A stretch of 64,000 nucleotides of DNA from Pyropia yezoensis (Eukaryota; Rhodophyta; Bangiophyceae; Bangiales; Bangiaceae): positions 682,001 to 746,000 of the forward strand of contig CM020620.1 in assembly GCA_009829735.1 (NCBI GenBank), written 5' to 3'. The stretch's first letter is position 1; each line of letters starts with the position of its first letter. The notes beneath the pieces are model-generated. The model saw nothing but the letters and a program-made list of their open reading frames with translations, had not been told where the DNA came from and searched no databases. This document shows positions 1 to 9,668 of the stretch, piece after piece. A program made the translations under genes and the position numbers.

Positions 1-2
1 TG

Positions 3-479
3 AGCTTCACGTGCTGGGACGCGGCCGCCCGCAAGGTGCGGGCGCACACTGCCCTGGGCGGCGGGCGGCTGGGCCTCTTTGGCGGCAGCGCGGTGTGGGC
101 GTGGCCCGCGGCGACGGCGGCGGTGGGGACCACCTTTACCGACACCCGCCCCGTGGACGGGGCGGTGTGCCTGGACGATGGGGGCCGCGGGCGGGTGTGG
201 GCGCTGGCGGCCACCACCGTGGGCGCAGCCCTCCACGAGCTTGGCCACTGCCTCAGCCTGCCCCACCCGTGCCTGGCCGTTGCCGCGGACCGCGGGGGGG
301 GGATCATGGCGCGGGGGTTTGACCACCTCAACCGGCTGCTGGCCGTCACCGAGGGCGGCCGCCCGCTGACGTGCGAGGCGGACGAGCCGTTTTGGGACCG
401 CGGCTGCGCCGTGCGCCTCCGCTGGCACCCGTGGATGGCGGGGGTGGGGCGGCGGCCACCGCCGGCAGCCGCCGACGCT

Positions 480-510
<31 letters not shown>

Positions 511-1115
511 GGGGGGGGGCGGGGGGGGGGCTGCTCGACCGCGCCCTTCGCGCGCAGCGGCGGCTCTACGACGCCACCCCCGCGGTGCCAATGCCCGCCC
601 ACCGCACGCCGGCGGTGGCGGTGCCGACGCCCGCGCCCGTCACGCTTAATGACCTGTCCCGGGCGCTCGGCGGGCTCCTCCACCCGTCCTCCTCTGCGGC
701 GGCGGCCGTGTCGGCGGCGCCCCCCCCCGGCAGCGACGGGGCGGTGGTGGTGCTGACGGCGGCCGCCGGCGGGAGCGCACCCGCGGGGCGGGGCCCCCTC
801 TTCACCGCCGGCCCCGACGGCCGCCTCACCATCCGCGTCGGCCGTGACGGGGGGGGCGGCGGCGGGGGCGGCCGTGGCGCGGGCCTCGGCCACGTTGGCT
901 ACTACGTGAATGGGGACAATGCGGGGCACGACGAGTGGACGGCTGCCGCCGACGACGACGCGGGGGGGGCGGCGGGGGGTGCCGCGCCGCCCCCCTCTGC
1001 GGTGCTGCTGCCGCCGCCAGCCGCCCTCCGGTCGCGGCTGGGCGCCAAGGCGGACGACCGGCTGAGCGTGGCGGCGATTGATACGGCTGGGAATATGGCG
1101 TCGTGGGACTGTTGA
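3..1115 (+). CDS. Putative zinc metallopeptidase, 3' part (5' end outside window)
   Basis: The frame is already open at the first bases of the window, so the N-terminus is missing. The first visible Met-like codon (GTG at 36) is not a credible start. Counting from 36, residues 67-71 are HELGH, the HExxH zinc-binding motif of metallopeptidases, followed by CLSLPHP and then GIMARGFDHLNR, with the spacing seen in the eukaryotic 'putative peptidase' family that includes yeast YIL108W. A low-complexity Gly/Ala/Pro stretch follows. The C-terminal 80 residues (RLTIRVGRDG, GHVGYYVNGDN, LSVAAIDTAGN) look like a beta-rich accessory domain. The frame ends with TGA at 1113-1115. The substrate is unknown. 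Family assignment rests on the motif and its surroundings and is moderately sure. The long Gly/Ala inserts are typical of this window. Confidence 0.6.
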
Positions 1116-1179
1116 GCGGGTCTGTGTGGGTAGGGAACTTCCCCAAGGGAAGAGGGTGGGGCGGTTGGATCTAGGAGGA

Positions 1180-1205
1180 GGGGGGGGGGGGGGGGGGGGG
1201 GGGGG
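1180..1205. repeat. Poly-G run (26 G)
   Basis: An uninterrupted run of 26 G just downstream of the metallopeptidase stop codon, followed by further G-rich sequence with T interruptions. It is one of about nine mononucleotide runs of 18 or more bases in the window. Confidence 0.9.
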
Positions 1206-1714
1206 CGCGGGGGGTGAAGCGGAGGGGGGGTGGGGGGGGGTGGGGGGGGGTGGGGGGAGGCGGCACAGCAGCACGCGGCCACCGCGATTGTCCCCTCCCC
1301 CGCGGCGGTCGCGCTTCCTCACTGCCGTCGCCGTCGCCATACGCCCGCACGACGGGCGACGCCTGCGGGGAGGCACCAGCACGCGGGCACGCGGCGCCGC
1401 CCACGGGCGCACGGTGCGTCGGGGGCGAGGCCAGGCAGGGCGAGACGGGGGAGGTAACCCCTAACCCCCCCCCCCCGCTCCCACCCGACCAGCCTCTCGT
1501 GGAATGGGCGTCTGGAGCAGCCTGGTGGCCAGCCCCGGGGACCGCCGCGCGGGTGGGAGCGCCGCCACCCCACGGGGGGGTTCACCCCGCCGTGCGGGCA
1601 TCGCCTGTCTCAACACACGCCGCGGCAGGGCGGTCAGCCAGGAGGGGGGGGTCTCAGAGGGGCCCCCGACACGGACGGGCGCCCGCCCGACGGCGCCGAG
1701 GGAGGGGGACCCCA

Positions 1715-1908
1715 TGACGCAGGGGCCCCTTCCGAGGCGGGCCGCTGGTGGGCTGGTCTGCCAAGGCGGGGCCGCCGAGGCGGAGCGGACCAGCCCACCA
1801 GCTGCCCGCCCGAGCTGGGAGGTTCCCCTGCGTCGCGGGGGGGTTCGGCGGCCCCGCCTCGGCGGACCAGCGCACCAGCACGCCATCCTTGAAGGTTCCC
1901 CGGCGTCA
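1715..1908. repeat. Three copies of a ~72 bp repeat, one inverted
   Basis: A unit that begins (g)tgacgcagggg and later contains gctggtgggctggtc occurs once on the plus strand (1715 to about 1782) and twice in tandem on the minus strand (1836 down to about 1766, and 1908 down to about 1845). The plus copy and the nearer minus copy overlap and can fold: the 15-mer at 1744-1758 is the exact reverse complement of 1788-1802. The start points of the two minus copies are 72 bp apart. Confidence 0.75.
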
Positions 1909-2289
1909 CAGGACCCCCCACAATGGGCAGCAACATCCAAAAGTCAATCCTGGGCGCTGTCGTTGGACTGGTGTGCCTTGAGCAGCTCCTTCCCGTCTAC
2001 GTCACTTATGGGGTGTACGGCGATGGTCGGCAAAACCCCCACGCCGCAACGTGACAGCGACACTCCCGTCCTGCCGGTCAAAGCATTGTCTCTCTCTATG
2101 TAGGCGTGGAGGGTGGACACACGTGGAGAGCCCCTGGACTCACGCCGGCGCGCGTGCCAGCCGAGCCTGCACCCGCGCCCGCCCCGCCCTCCCCCCCCGC
2201 AATTCCCACCACCCAAACACACCTCCACAACCCCCCCCACACCCCTCCGGCCCCATCCACCCCACCCCCCTCGCCCCCCGGGGTCCACC

Positions 2290-2633
2290 TCACGGCGGGC
2301 GCGCGAAAAACGCGTCCAGCCGCCGCTGGCCGCCATCGGGGGCGGCCCCCCCGCCGCCGCGCCGCGGCCGCTTGGCGGCGGCGGCGGCGGCGGCGGCGGC
2401 GGTACCGGTACCGCCGCCGCCGCCGCCGCCACGGCGCTTGGCCGGCGACCGCGACGGCTGCCGCGGCGTCGGCGGCGGCGGCGCCGCCGACAGAGGAGCC
2501 CCCGCCGCGGCCGGCCCGCGCCGCCGTGGCGGCAGGCCGTGGCGTGCGCGGAGGCGGTCGCCCGCTGACGCAGCGGCGGCCGCATCCTCCTCCCGTTGGA
2601 GGGTGGCGGCCAGCGCCGCGTCGGCGGCAACGT

Positions 2634-2674
<41 letters not shown>

Positions 2675-4458
2675 GAAGGGGCGGTGCCGGGGGGGGCCGA
2701 GGCACCCGCCGCAGGGGTGGGGGCGGCCGTAGCTGCCACCGTGGGTGGCGACGGAGGGTGTGACGACGGCGGTGGGGAGGCAGCACGGGAGTTGTGGGTG
2801 CTAGAAGCGGGGGCAGCCGCGTCCATAAGGGGGACGTCTGCTGAGGCAGCCGCGCCGATAGGGGCAGCAGAGCCGGTAGGGGCAGCAGCGCCAGTGGGGC
2901 CGTCGCCACCCGAGCGGCTGGCGGCGGCAGCAGCGGCCGGCGGTGCTGTTGACGGCGGTGTCAATGACGGGGGAGCAGCCGGCGATGGCAGCGGCAACGA
3001 CGACGACAGCGGCGGCGGCGACAGCAGCGGTGGCGAAGACGATGGCGGCTGTGGTGGCGGCGGCGACGGTGACGACGGCCGGGGCCGCCGGCTGGACCCC
3101 GCGAGGCCCCCACTGGCGGCCGGCGCGGCCGACCGGCGCCCCGCCGGGACGCGCCCAAACCACGTGGACAGCGGCCGGCAGCCCGCCACCAGCGTGGCCA
3201 CCTCTGGCCGCGACGTGGACGCCCCCCCCGTCGGCGACGCCAGCGACGGGGTCATGGGCGTCCACGCCAGGCCGCCCGCGGCGGCGGCAGAGGCGGCGAC
3301 CGCGGCGGCGGTGGCAGCGTCGGCGGGGGTGGTCGGGTCCAGCCACGCCTCCACGGCGGCCACAGAGGGGAGCACCACGGGGGAGCGGGGGTGGAGCCAC
3401 GCGGTGGACGTTGCGGAGGTGGTGAGAAGGACAAACGAGTAGAACCCCGCGTCTGTAATGTCGTACAGGCCGGCCAGGTAGACAGAGGGGGCGGGGGGGG
3501 GGGTCGGCCCGTCCGTGGCCTCCACGGGTGGGCGAGTTCCCCACAGGACGGGCTCCTTGGTATCTTGGGACGGGTCGAGCACGTCGATGAGAGGCTCTAC
3601 TCTTGCCCCCAACGGCTCGGGTTTGGCAGCCGACGGCTCAGCCTGTGCGGCCAACGGCTCGGCCTTTGCGACAGGCGGCTCGGCCATAGCGGCCGACGGC
3701 TCGGCCTTACGGGGGGACAGCTCGGGTTTGATGAGGGGCCGCTCGGCCTCGACAGTCGGCAGCTCCGCCTTGACGGCACCCCGGCCACGCCCGTCCCCGA
3801 TGCGCTCCGTGTCGACAGCCGACGGCTCGGCCTCGGCGCCCCCCCGCAGTGCGTCGGCGACCCGCGGCGGGGCCATCCCCCCAACCCCATCCCCCCGCGG
3901 CCCCGCGCCGCCCACATGGATGGCGTAGGGGACGGTACGCGCCCCCCCACCCCCGCCCCCCCCCCCGGGCAGGTGAAACCACTCGTACCACCACTCGACG
4001 GGCGCCACACAGCGGCGGCCCGACCGGAGGAGGGGCGCCCACGTCCGCCGGGTGGCCGCGTCCTCGGACCGCGCGTTGAACAGCAGCCGCCCCGTCGCGT
4101 CGCCGGCACCGTCCTTGCGGAGGAGGCCCCAGCGGGCGGGCACCAGCGCCCACCGCCGCGGGCGACGCGGGGGGGTGCCAGCCGACGAGGCGGGACGAAA
4201 AGCACGTCCAGGGAGAAGGTCAGCTTTGGCGGCCGCCGCCGCCGCCGCCGCCGCGACGGCGCCGTCCAAGAGGGTACGGCCACTGTCGGCGTCAGCGCCC
4301 GCCACCAGCACGGACCGCACGGTGGTTGGCCGGCAATCTGCCGACGGCGCGTGCGGGGGGGGGCGCGGCGGGCCGCCGCCGCCGCCACCGCCACTAGCGG
4401 CGCCGAGTGCGGCGGCCAGCGGGCCGTGGTTGTAGCGGCAAGCGAAACGGCCACACAT
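2290..4458 (-). CDS. HMCES: HMCES/SRAP-domain abasic-site DNA-crosslink protein
   Basis: SOS-response-associated peptidase (SRAP) family. Members form a thiazolidine crosslink to abasic sites in single-stranded DNA through Cys2 after Met removal. The start was placed at 4458 because it gives MCGRF, the invariant SRAP N-terminus with Cys2; a longer upstream frame would bury this Cys. All catalytic landmarks are present: Cys2, Asn128 in FNARSE, Glu159 in YEW, and His356 in LHPRSPVVL. The protein is 722 residues, about twice the human protein (354), through Ala/Gly inserts, a heptapeptide repeat array between YEW and AGLYD, and a low-complexity C-terminal tail. The last residues include QRRLDAFF, a perfect PIP-box (Q711, L714, F717, F718) for PCNA binding, as in animal HMCES. 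A short LAATLQREED stretch in the tail resembles ubiquitin-interacting helices, but this is weak. It shares a divergent promoter with ThiO. Confidence 0.93.
3580..3790 (-). repeat. 21-bp minisatellite encoding heptapeptides in HMCES
   Basis: About nine units of 21 bp encode AEPxxxx-type heptapeptides (for example AEPSAAM, AEPPVAK, AEPLAAQ, AEPSAAK, PEPLGAR). The array stays in frame and lies in a loop of the SRAP fold between the YEW motif and the AGLYD strand. Units differ by point changes, so this is an old or selected array. Confidence 0.8.
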
Positions 4459-5182
4459 GGCGCCGCGCAGGGGGAGCAGAGCAGCGGGAGAAGAAAAGGA
4501 AGGGCTCGCTGGACGAACCGATGGCGTAGGGTTAAGACGGTGCGTGCAAGGAGGGAAGTCGAGGGGCACGCGAGCGGCAGGAAGACCCCGAGCAGCGGAA
4601 CTGCCAAGCGTGGCCCACCCCCGGACGACGCGACCAAGAAGAAAGGCAAACGGGGCGGTAGCAGGGCCGCGCCAAAACACGCTCGCGGTAGGGTGCCACA
4701 GCGTTGGGGCAGTCCGGCACCCGCCCTGGAATTTTCAGCGAGAACGGGGGCTTTTCATCCTCTACTTGATCCGACGATGTGCACTTTGCTTTCCCAGTGA
4801 GCAGAGGATGTCGTGGCCACGTGGCTGCCTCCACCACGCACCCGAGATCGAGTGCGGTGCGCCCCCGTCGGTGGGATACGCCACGTGGCAATCGCAACGG
4901 CGCGTCCGTGATGGCGACCGCCGCATCCATGCGGATCCTCCTCCCCCACCACCGAAGGCGACCGCTGGCGCGACCGTGCTTTGCGTTGGGCTCCCGACGC
5001 GCACTCCCCCCCACACCACCCTCCTTCTCTGCGGTCCGGCCCTCTTGCCCACCTCTGCCGACCCCGCTCGCATCTCTGCCGCTGCCTCGCGACAGTTCCC
5101 CATCACCTCCCCCCCAAACGCTTCCCGCCCACGCCCTAGCGCGCCCCCTTCCCTGAGCTCCTGCGTCACCCCCCCCTGTGCG
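4459..5182. promoter_or_regulatory. Divergent promoter region HMCES / ThiO
   Basis: These 724 bp lie between two divergently transcribed start codons (4458 minus, 5183 plus) and must contain both 5' UTRs and promoters. The middle part, about 4735-4830, is less GC-rich than the flanks. The 200 bp before the ThiO start are pyrimidine-rich, as before several other genes here. No specific factor site was recognised. Confidence 0.5.
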
Positions 5183-7618
5183 ATGGACCCCCCTGCCGCG
5201 CCCGCGCCGTCGCGGGCGGCGGCAGCGGCGGCGGCGGCGACAGCAGCTGCCCCCCCCTCTCGGCGGTTGCCCGCGTTTGCCGTCCCCGCGCCGGTGGTGC
5301 CGCACGCCGGCCGCCATCGCCTCGGCGGTGCGGCTGCCACTGGCGGCGGCGGGGCTGCCCTGCCGCCCTCTGCGAGCAGGCGGGGGCTGTGGGGGCGGCC
5401 CGTCCCCCGTGCCGCGCGGGCGCACCGCGGGGCGGCCGGCCGGCCGGCTGCCGGCGGTGCGCGTGACGCGGCCGCGGCCCCCGGGGCGACCACCCCCGAC
5501 GCTGCCGGCAGGGGCGCCACCACGACCACTACCCCCACGGCTGGGCTGGTGTCGTCCGCGTCTGCCCCTCCTGACGTCCTCGTCCTGGGCGGTGGGGTCA
5601 TTGGGCTGGCGGCGGCGCTGGAGCTGGCCCGCGCGGGCGCGGCGGTGACGGTCCTGTCCCCCGCGGTGGCGGCCTCTGCGGCGGCTGCGTCGGCGGGGAT
5701 GCTGGCGCCCCAGTCGGAGCGGCTCCCCGCCGGCCCGCTACGGGACCTCGCGGCCACCTCCCTCCGCCTCTACCCTGACTGGGCGACGGGCGTGGCGACC
5801 GCCGCAGGGGTGGCGGACGTTGGCTACCGCGCCGACGGGCACTTTCTCGCACCCGTCGCCGCCACAGGCGACGCGGTGGACCTGTGGGTGCCCCCTGCCG
5901 AGGCGGCCGGGGGCCTCCGCCCCCAGACTTGGCTGGACGCGGACGCGGTGGTGGCGGCGGAGCCGGCGCTGGCGGGCTCTGCCGTCCACGGCGGGTGGGC
6001 GTCGTCGGTGGACGCGCAGGTGGACAGCCGGGCGCTCCTGGGGGCACTGGAGGTTGCCGCCGAGGCGGCGGGGGTGGTGGTCCTCCGCGGCGCCGCCGCC
6101 CGCGTGACGCGGGCGTTGGTGGACCCGGCGGGGGGCGCCTACGCGGGGGTGGTGACGGCGGGCCTCGGCACCCTGACGGCCGGCCACTACCTGGTGGCCG
6201 GCGGCGCCTGGTCCCGGGACCTCCTCCCCGCCCTGCCGGTGCACCCTATCAAGGGCCAGATGCTGGCGTTGACGCCACCCCCCGCCACGGCGGGGGCGCC
6301 GCCCGCGCCGCGTGCGGTTCTCTTTGGTGACGGCATTTACATTGTGCCCAAGGATGGGGGGCGGCGGCTGGTGGTGGGCGCCACCGTCGAGCCCGACGCG
6401 GGCTTTGACACGTCCGTCACGGCCGGGGGGGTGGCGGGGCTGCTGGCCGCCGCGGTGGCGCTCGTGCCCGGCCTGGCTCGGTGGCGGTTGGGGGAGGTGT
6501 GGGCGGGCCTCCGGCCGGGCACGCCCGACGGGCTCCCCATCCTGGGCGGGGGGGGGTACGCCAACGTGAGCGTCGCGACGGGGCATGGCCGGAATGGGAT
6601 GCTGCTGGCGCCCGTGACGGCAGCGGTGCTGGCCAACCGCCTGGGAGGGGGGGGGCGCGTGCGGGAGCTGGACGACGTGCTTCCCGCGTTTGAGCTGGAC
6701 CGCTTTACGGGCGGAGCGTCGCGGGGGGGGCGCCGCCCACCGCCCGCGTCGCGGCCAGTGGCAACGGCCGCCGCGGCTGCCGCGGCCGCGCCGCCCCCGC
6801 CGGCCGCCGTGCCTGGCGCCGGTGCCTTCAGCTGGAGGGCAGCCTCGCCAGTGGTAGCGGGCGGGAGCTCCCCGGCGGCGGTACCCCCGCCGTCGCACGA
6901 CGTCGGTGACGACGCAGCCGGCACTGGGCGTGCCCCCCCCCCGGCTGACACGGCGTTGGCCGAGGCGGCGGCGGCGGCGGCAATTGCCTCGGGCACCCCC
7001 TTGCTGTGGCACGTGCTGCCGTCTGGGGAACAGGTGCCCGTTTACTACAAGCGCCCGCCGGCGGTAATGTCGGGTAGCTCCGGGGACCTGTTGGACGATG
7101 GGGTCGACGTGGTCGACGGCGGCACCGCGCCGCCGCAGCACCCCGCGGCGGCGACAACCCCCTCCCCCCCCGCCCCCCCCCCTGTGGACCCTGAGACCAT
7201 TAGTGCGACCAATGACGCGTACGATGACGTCCTTGCCAACCGCGGGGAGGGGGCGGCGGCCAAGCAGGCCGCGGCCATGGCCGCGTCGCGATCCTTTGGG
7301 GTGGTCACCTCCCACGTGGCCGCAGACGGGTTCCCGTCGTCGCTCAGCGACGACGAGTGGACCGCCCTGGACGACATCTTTGCCGCGGGCGCGGCCGACG
7401 CGGCCGGCGTGGTCAGCCGCATGGACGCGGGCGCGGCCGACGCGGGCGCGGCAGCGACGCGGGCAGAGGTAGCTACGGGGACGACCATGACGACAACGCC
7501 GCCGTCTTTGGGAGCGGGGGGAGAGGGGGGGGAGGGGGGCACCGTCGGCGGCCCCACCCAAGACGGCGTGATGCGCTGGCCGCGGTTGATGGGCATGCTG
7601 GATGGGCGCGCCTTTTGA
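5183..7618 (+). CDS. thiO: FAD-dependent glycine oxidase (ThiO), plastid-targeted, with long C-terminal extension
   Basis: ThiO oxidises glycine to iminoglycine (dehydroglycine), which ThiG uses with ThiS to build the thiazole of thiamine; in red algae thiG and thiS are commonly plastid genes. The start ATG at 5183 follows a pyrimidine-rich leader, and the frame upstream looks non-coding. Residues 1 to about 125 are Ala/Arg/Pro-rich and acid-poor, as in a plastid transit peptide. The FAD-binding motif GGGVIG lies at about 136-141, followed by SAGMLAPQSE, the IKGQMLALTP strand, GIYIVPKDGGRLVVGAT-like sequence, and the terminal GLRPGTPDGLPILG and ATGHGRNGMLLAP, all typical of ThiO/DAAO folds. 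The oxidase ends near residue 510. The remaining 300 residues are not part of the family and include HVLPSGEQVPVYYKRP and an ATNDAYDDVLANRGEG helix of unknown role. Total 811 residues against about 360-370 for bacterial ThiO. Confidence 0.88.
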   Translation: MDPPAAPAPSRAAAAAAAATAAAPPSRRLPAFAVPAPVVPHAGRHRLGGAAATGGGGAALPPSASRRGLWGRPVPRAARAHRGAAGRPAAGGARDAAAAPGATTPDAAGRGATTTTTPTAGLVSSASAPPDVLVLGGGVIGLAAALELARAGAAVTVLSPAVAASAAAASAGMLAPQSERLPAGPLRDLAATSLRLYPDWATGVATAAGVADVGYRADGHFLAPVAATGDAVDLWVPPAEAAGGLRPQTWLDADAVVAAEPALAGSAVHGGWASSVDAQVDSRALLGALEVAAEAAGVVVLRGAAARVTRALVDPAGGAYAGVVTAGLGTLTAGHYLVAGGAWSRDLLPALPVHPIKGQMLALTPPPATAGAPPAPRAVLFGDGIYIVPKDGGRRLVVGATVEPDAGFDTSVTAGGVAGLLAAAVALVPGLARWRLGEVWAGLRPGTPDGLPILGGGGYANVSVATGHGRNGMLLAPVTAAVLANRLGGGGRVRELDDVLPAFELDRFTGGASRGGRRPPPASRPVATAAAAAAAAPPPPAAVPGAGAFSWRAASPVVAGGSSPAAVPPPSHDVGDDAAGTGRAPPPADTALAEAAAAAAIASGTPLLWHVLPSGEQVPVYYKRPPAVMSGSSGDLLDDGVDVVDGGTAPPQHPAAATTPSPPAPPPVDPETISATNDAYDDVLANRGEGAAAKQAAAMAASRSFGVVTSHVAADGFPSSLSDDEWTALDDIFAAGAADAAGVVSRMDAGAADAGAAATRAEVATGTTMTTTPPSLGAGGEGGEGGTVGGPTQDGVMRWPRLMGMLDGRAF

Positions 7619-9113
7619 CCGCCGCCGCCGCCTGGGCCGCCGCGCTGCCGCCCGCCGCCGCCGGCCGGGCAGGGGTGCCGTCGCCGTCGTCCGGAGCAGA
7701 GGGGGGGGCGCCTGGCTGCAAGGACGCGCCCGGGCGGGCGCACGGTGGGCCGTGACAGGCGTGCCCTGACGGGCGAGGGATGAGGGTCTTTGGGGCCCCG
7801 TCGCACCTGCGCCAACCATCCCGCCAGCCGTCCCGCCTGCTACCGCCGTGCGGCCGCGGTGGCCAGTGGTGCAGCCTGACGGTGGGGACGACGCGGCGGT
7901 CGCCGAGCACAGCCGCTTACTCAAGGGGTGGGCTTTGACGGCGGCGCGCAAGGCGAGGGTCGCATGTGCGGTGGAGCGCAGGGCGGGAGGTGGAGGTGGG
8001 TGCGAGCGGCGTAGCGCAAAGTGGAGAAAAAGTGGGGAACGAGGGCGGTGGAGCGCAGGCGGGAGGAACGGGGGAAGGAGGGGGTGTGGCACGGAACCAT
8101 CAACAAAAGACACTTGGAAAACATCATGAATGCAGGGCGGAAAAGAGGCGGTCGCCGCGCCGAACGGCGGTGGCCACAGTGGAGGATGACGCTGCCGCCC
8201 CCGCCGACGCACCGCCGTGTTGCCGGAGAGCCGCCCGAGCGCCACCAGTTCCTCCCTCCCCGGGTGCCGCCGGCACTTTCCGCCTCCCATCCTTCTCTCC
8301 CCCACCCCACCTGTCATAACCAAGTAGCCTCTCTCCCACCCCACGAGCCACGACCACGCACCCGCCCGGCCGCCCCTTCCCTCCCCGCACCCCGCCCCCT
8401 GCGGTTGGCAGCCACGCCCGCCACGCCGCCGCCGCGGCCGACACGCCCGCCGGCAGCGGTGGGCAGGTGAGCAATGAAGGGATCAGGCAGACGGACGGGG
8501 TCGAGCAGGCCGGCGGGCAGGCGCGCGCGCGGACGAGCTGAAAGGGGGGCGGGCGGGGGGGGAGCCGAAGCGTCCACCGGCCGCTGACCACCCACCCACG
8601 CACTCGCCCGCGCTCTCCCCCCCCCCCTCCTCGTCGGTTGCCGTCTTTCATGGAAAGAGACGAAGGGCACCCACGGGCGGGCAGCGACTGCGGCGGACGG
8701 CGCGTGGTGAGCGGCGGCCAGCCGCGGCGGCCGACAGCGGCCAACGGGGGTGCGGCCGGGGCGGTCCCGCCGCGGCGACCGCCGCCGGCTGCGGCCCAAA
8801 GACGGCGTAGGGCGCCAGCCAGACGCCGCGCGTGGCCCGGCGGCGGCGCCCGCCCGCCCCCCTCTTACCCCCCCAAAACCGGCAGGTCCGCTGGGGCCGA
8901 CACCCCCAATCTCGTCCCCACCGCTCCCACCGCCGCCGCCGCAGCCTTCAGCACCACCCCCAGCGCGACCTCCGCTGCCGCACCCGCCGCCACTGGCCGC
9001 ACCCGCCGTCGCCTCTCGCCGTCCAACGGCAGCTGCCGCCACGCGCGCCAGACACCGCGAGGGCCAGCGGCGGCGGCGGCCGCACCGACGTCCACGACTG
9101 GAAGGAGACCGCC
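7619..9113. other. Intergenic stretch, no gene recognised
   Basis: Between ThiO (+) and the hypothetical minus-strand gene. Long open frames exist on both strands, but their translations are Arg/Pro/Gly-rich and shift composition along the frame as expected from GC-rich non-coding DNA. The part from about 7950 to 8130 is less GC-rich and probably belongs to 3' UTR or spacer. No repeat or structured element stood out. Confidence 0.4.
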
Positions 9114-9668
9114 TCACGGCCGGCCTGCCGGTGCCGTCACCCCCGCCGCTGCCGCGGCCGCCGCTACCGCCGCCGACGTCCCGCCTGGGCCTCGCGCCGC
9201 CGCCGTACCCGCACTGCCACCACCGCCGCTGCTGCTCCTGTCGCACCCACCACCCGCCCCCCTTCCACTGCCATCGCCACCGACACTGACGGTGGTGACC
9301 GACGCGCCGGGCGCCACGAAAGACGAAGTGGGTGGCGGTGACGCTCCTGCCTTTGCCTCCCCGCTACCGGCGACGGCGGCGGCGGCGCCACCCAGGGTGG
9401 GGGGAGCAGCCTTGGAGGCGGAAGCCGGGGCAGCGGCGGCAGCAGCATCAGCAGCGGATTTAGAAGACGCCGCCTCCTCTGCTGCCACCGCCGCCGCGGC
9501 GGCCGCCCGCCGCGCCGCGTGCCGGCGCTCCCGGATGGCCGGGTCCCGGCGGGCGGCCAGGGCGGCCGCGTCGGCGGGGCTGTCGGCGGGGGCGGTGGCC
9601 AGGGACAAGACGCCCACAGCGAGTGCTGCTGGAAGCAGCCGCGTGCCAGCCCAGAGGGCACGGTCCAT
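9114..9668 (-). CDS. Hypothetical small Ala-rich membrane protein
   Basis: Not recognised. The frame from the ATG at 9668 gives 184 residues. The N-terminus MDRALWAGTRLLPAALAVGV continues to LSLATAP, forming one hydrophobic segment of about 17 residues that could be a signal anchor. It is followed by an acidic/basic patch (ADAAALAARRDPAIRERR) that reads like real protein, then Ala- and Gly-rich sequence. The same strand stays open upstream of 9668, but that part lacks protein character. The 3' end is uncertain: the Gly-rich tail may be read-through, or an intron may join it to further coding sequence. It would be divergent to the RRF gene. A chance frame cannot be excluded. Confidence 0.3.
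   Translation of the reverse strand: MDRALWAGTRLLPAALAVGVLSLATAPADSPADAAALAARRDPAIRERRHAARRAAAAAAVAAEEAASSKSAADAAAAAAPASASKAAPPTLGGAAAAVAGSGEAKAGASPPPTSSFVAPGASVTTVSVGGDGSGRGAGGGCDRSSSGGGGSAGTAAARGPGGTSAAVAAAAAAAGVTAPAGRP

Larger units (their letters stand above)
1116..2289. other. Non-coding stretch between convergent genes
   Basis: This 1.2 kb stretch separates the 3' ends of the metallopeptidase (+) and HMCES (-). No convincing gene was found; the open frames seen here are GC-driven. It holds a run of 26 G at 1180-1205, G/T-rich tracts to about 1260, and the nested repeat cluster at 1715-1908 listed separately. Confidence 0.5.

Noticed and set aside
2520..2620. Ubiquitin-interacting motif in the HMCES tail (LAATLQREED)
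   Set aside because: The short match lacks the full UIM pattern and sits in Ala-rich low complexity; it is mentioned only as weak in the gene entry.
5738..8344. 868-codon open frame on the minus strand opposite ThiO
   Set aside because: It lies antisense to the conserved ThiO sequence; its translation is Arg/His/Gly-rich with no motifs, as expected for the complement of GC-rich coding DNA.
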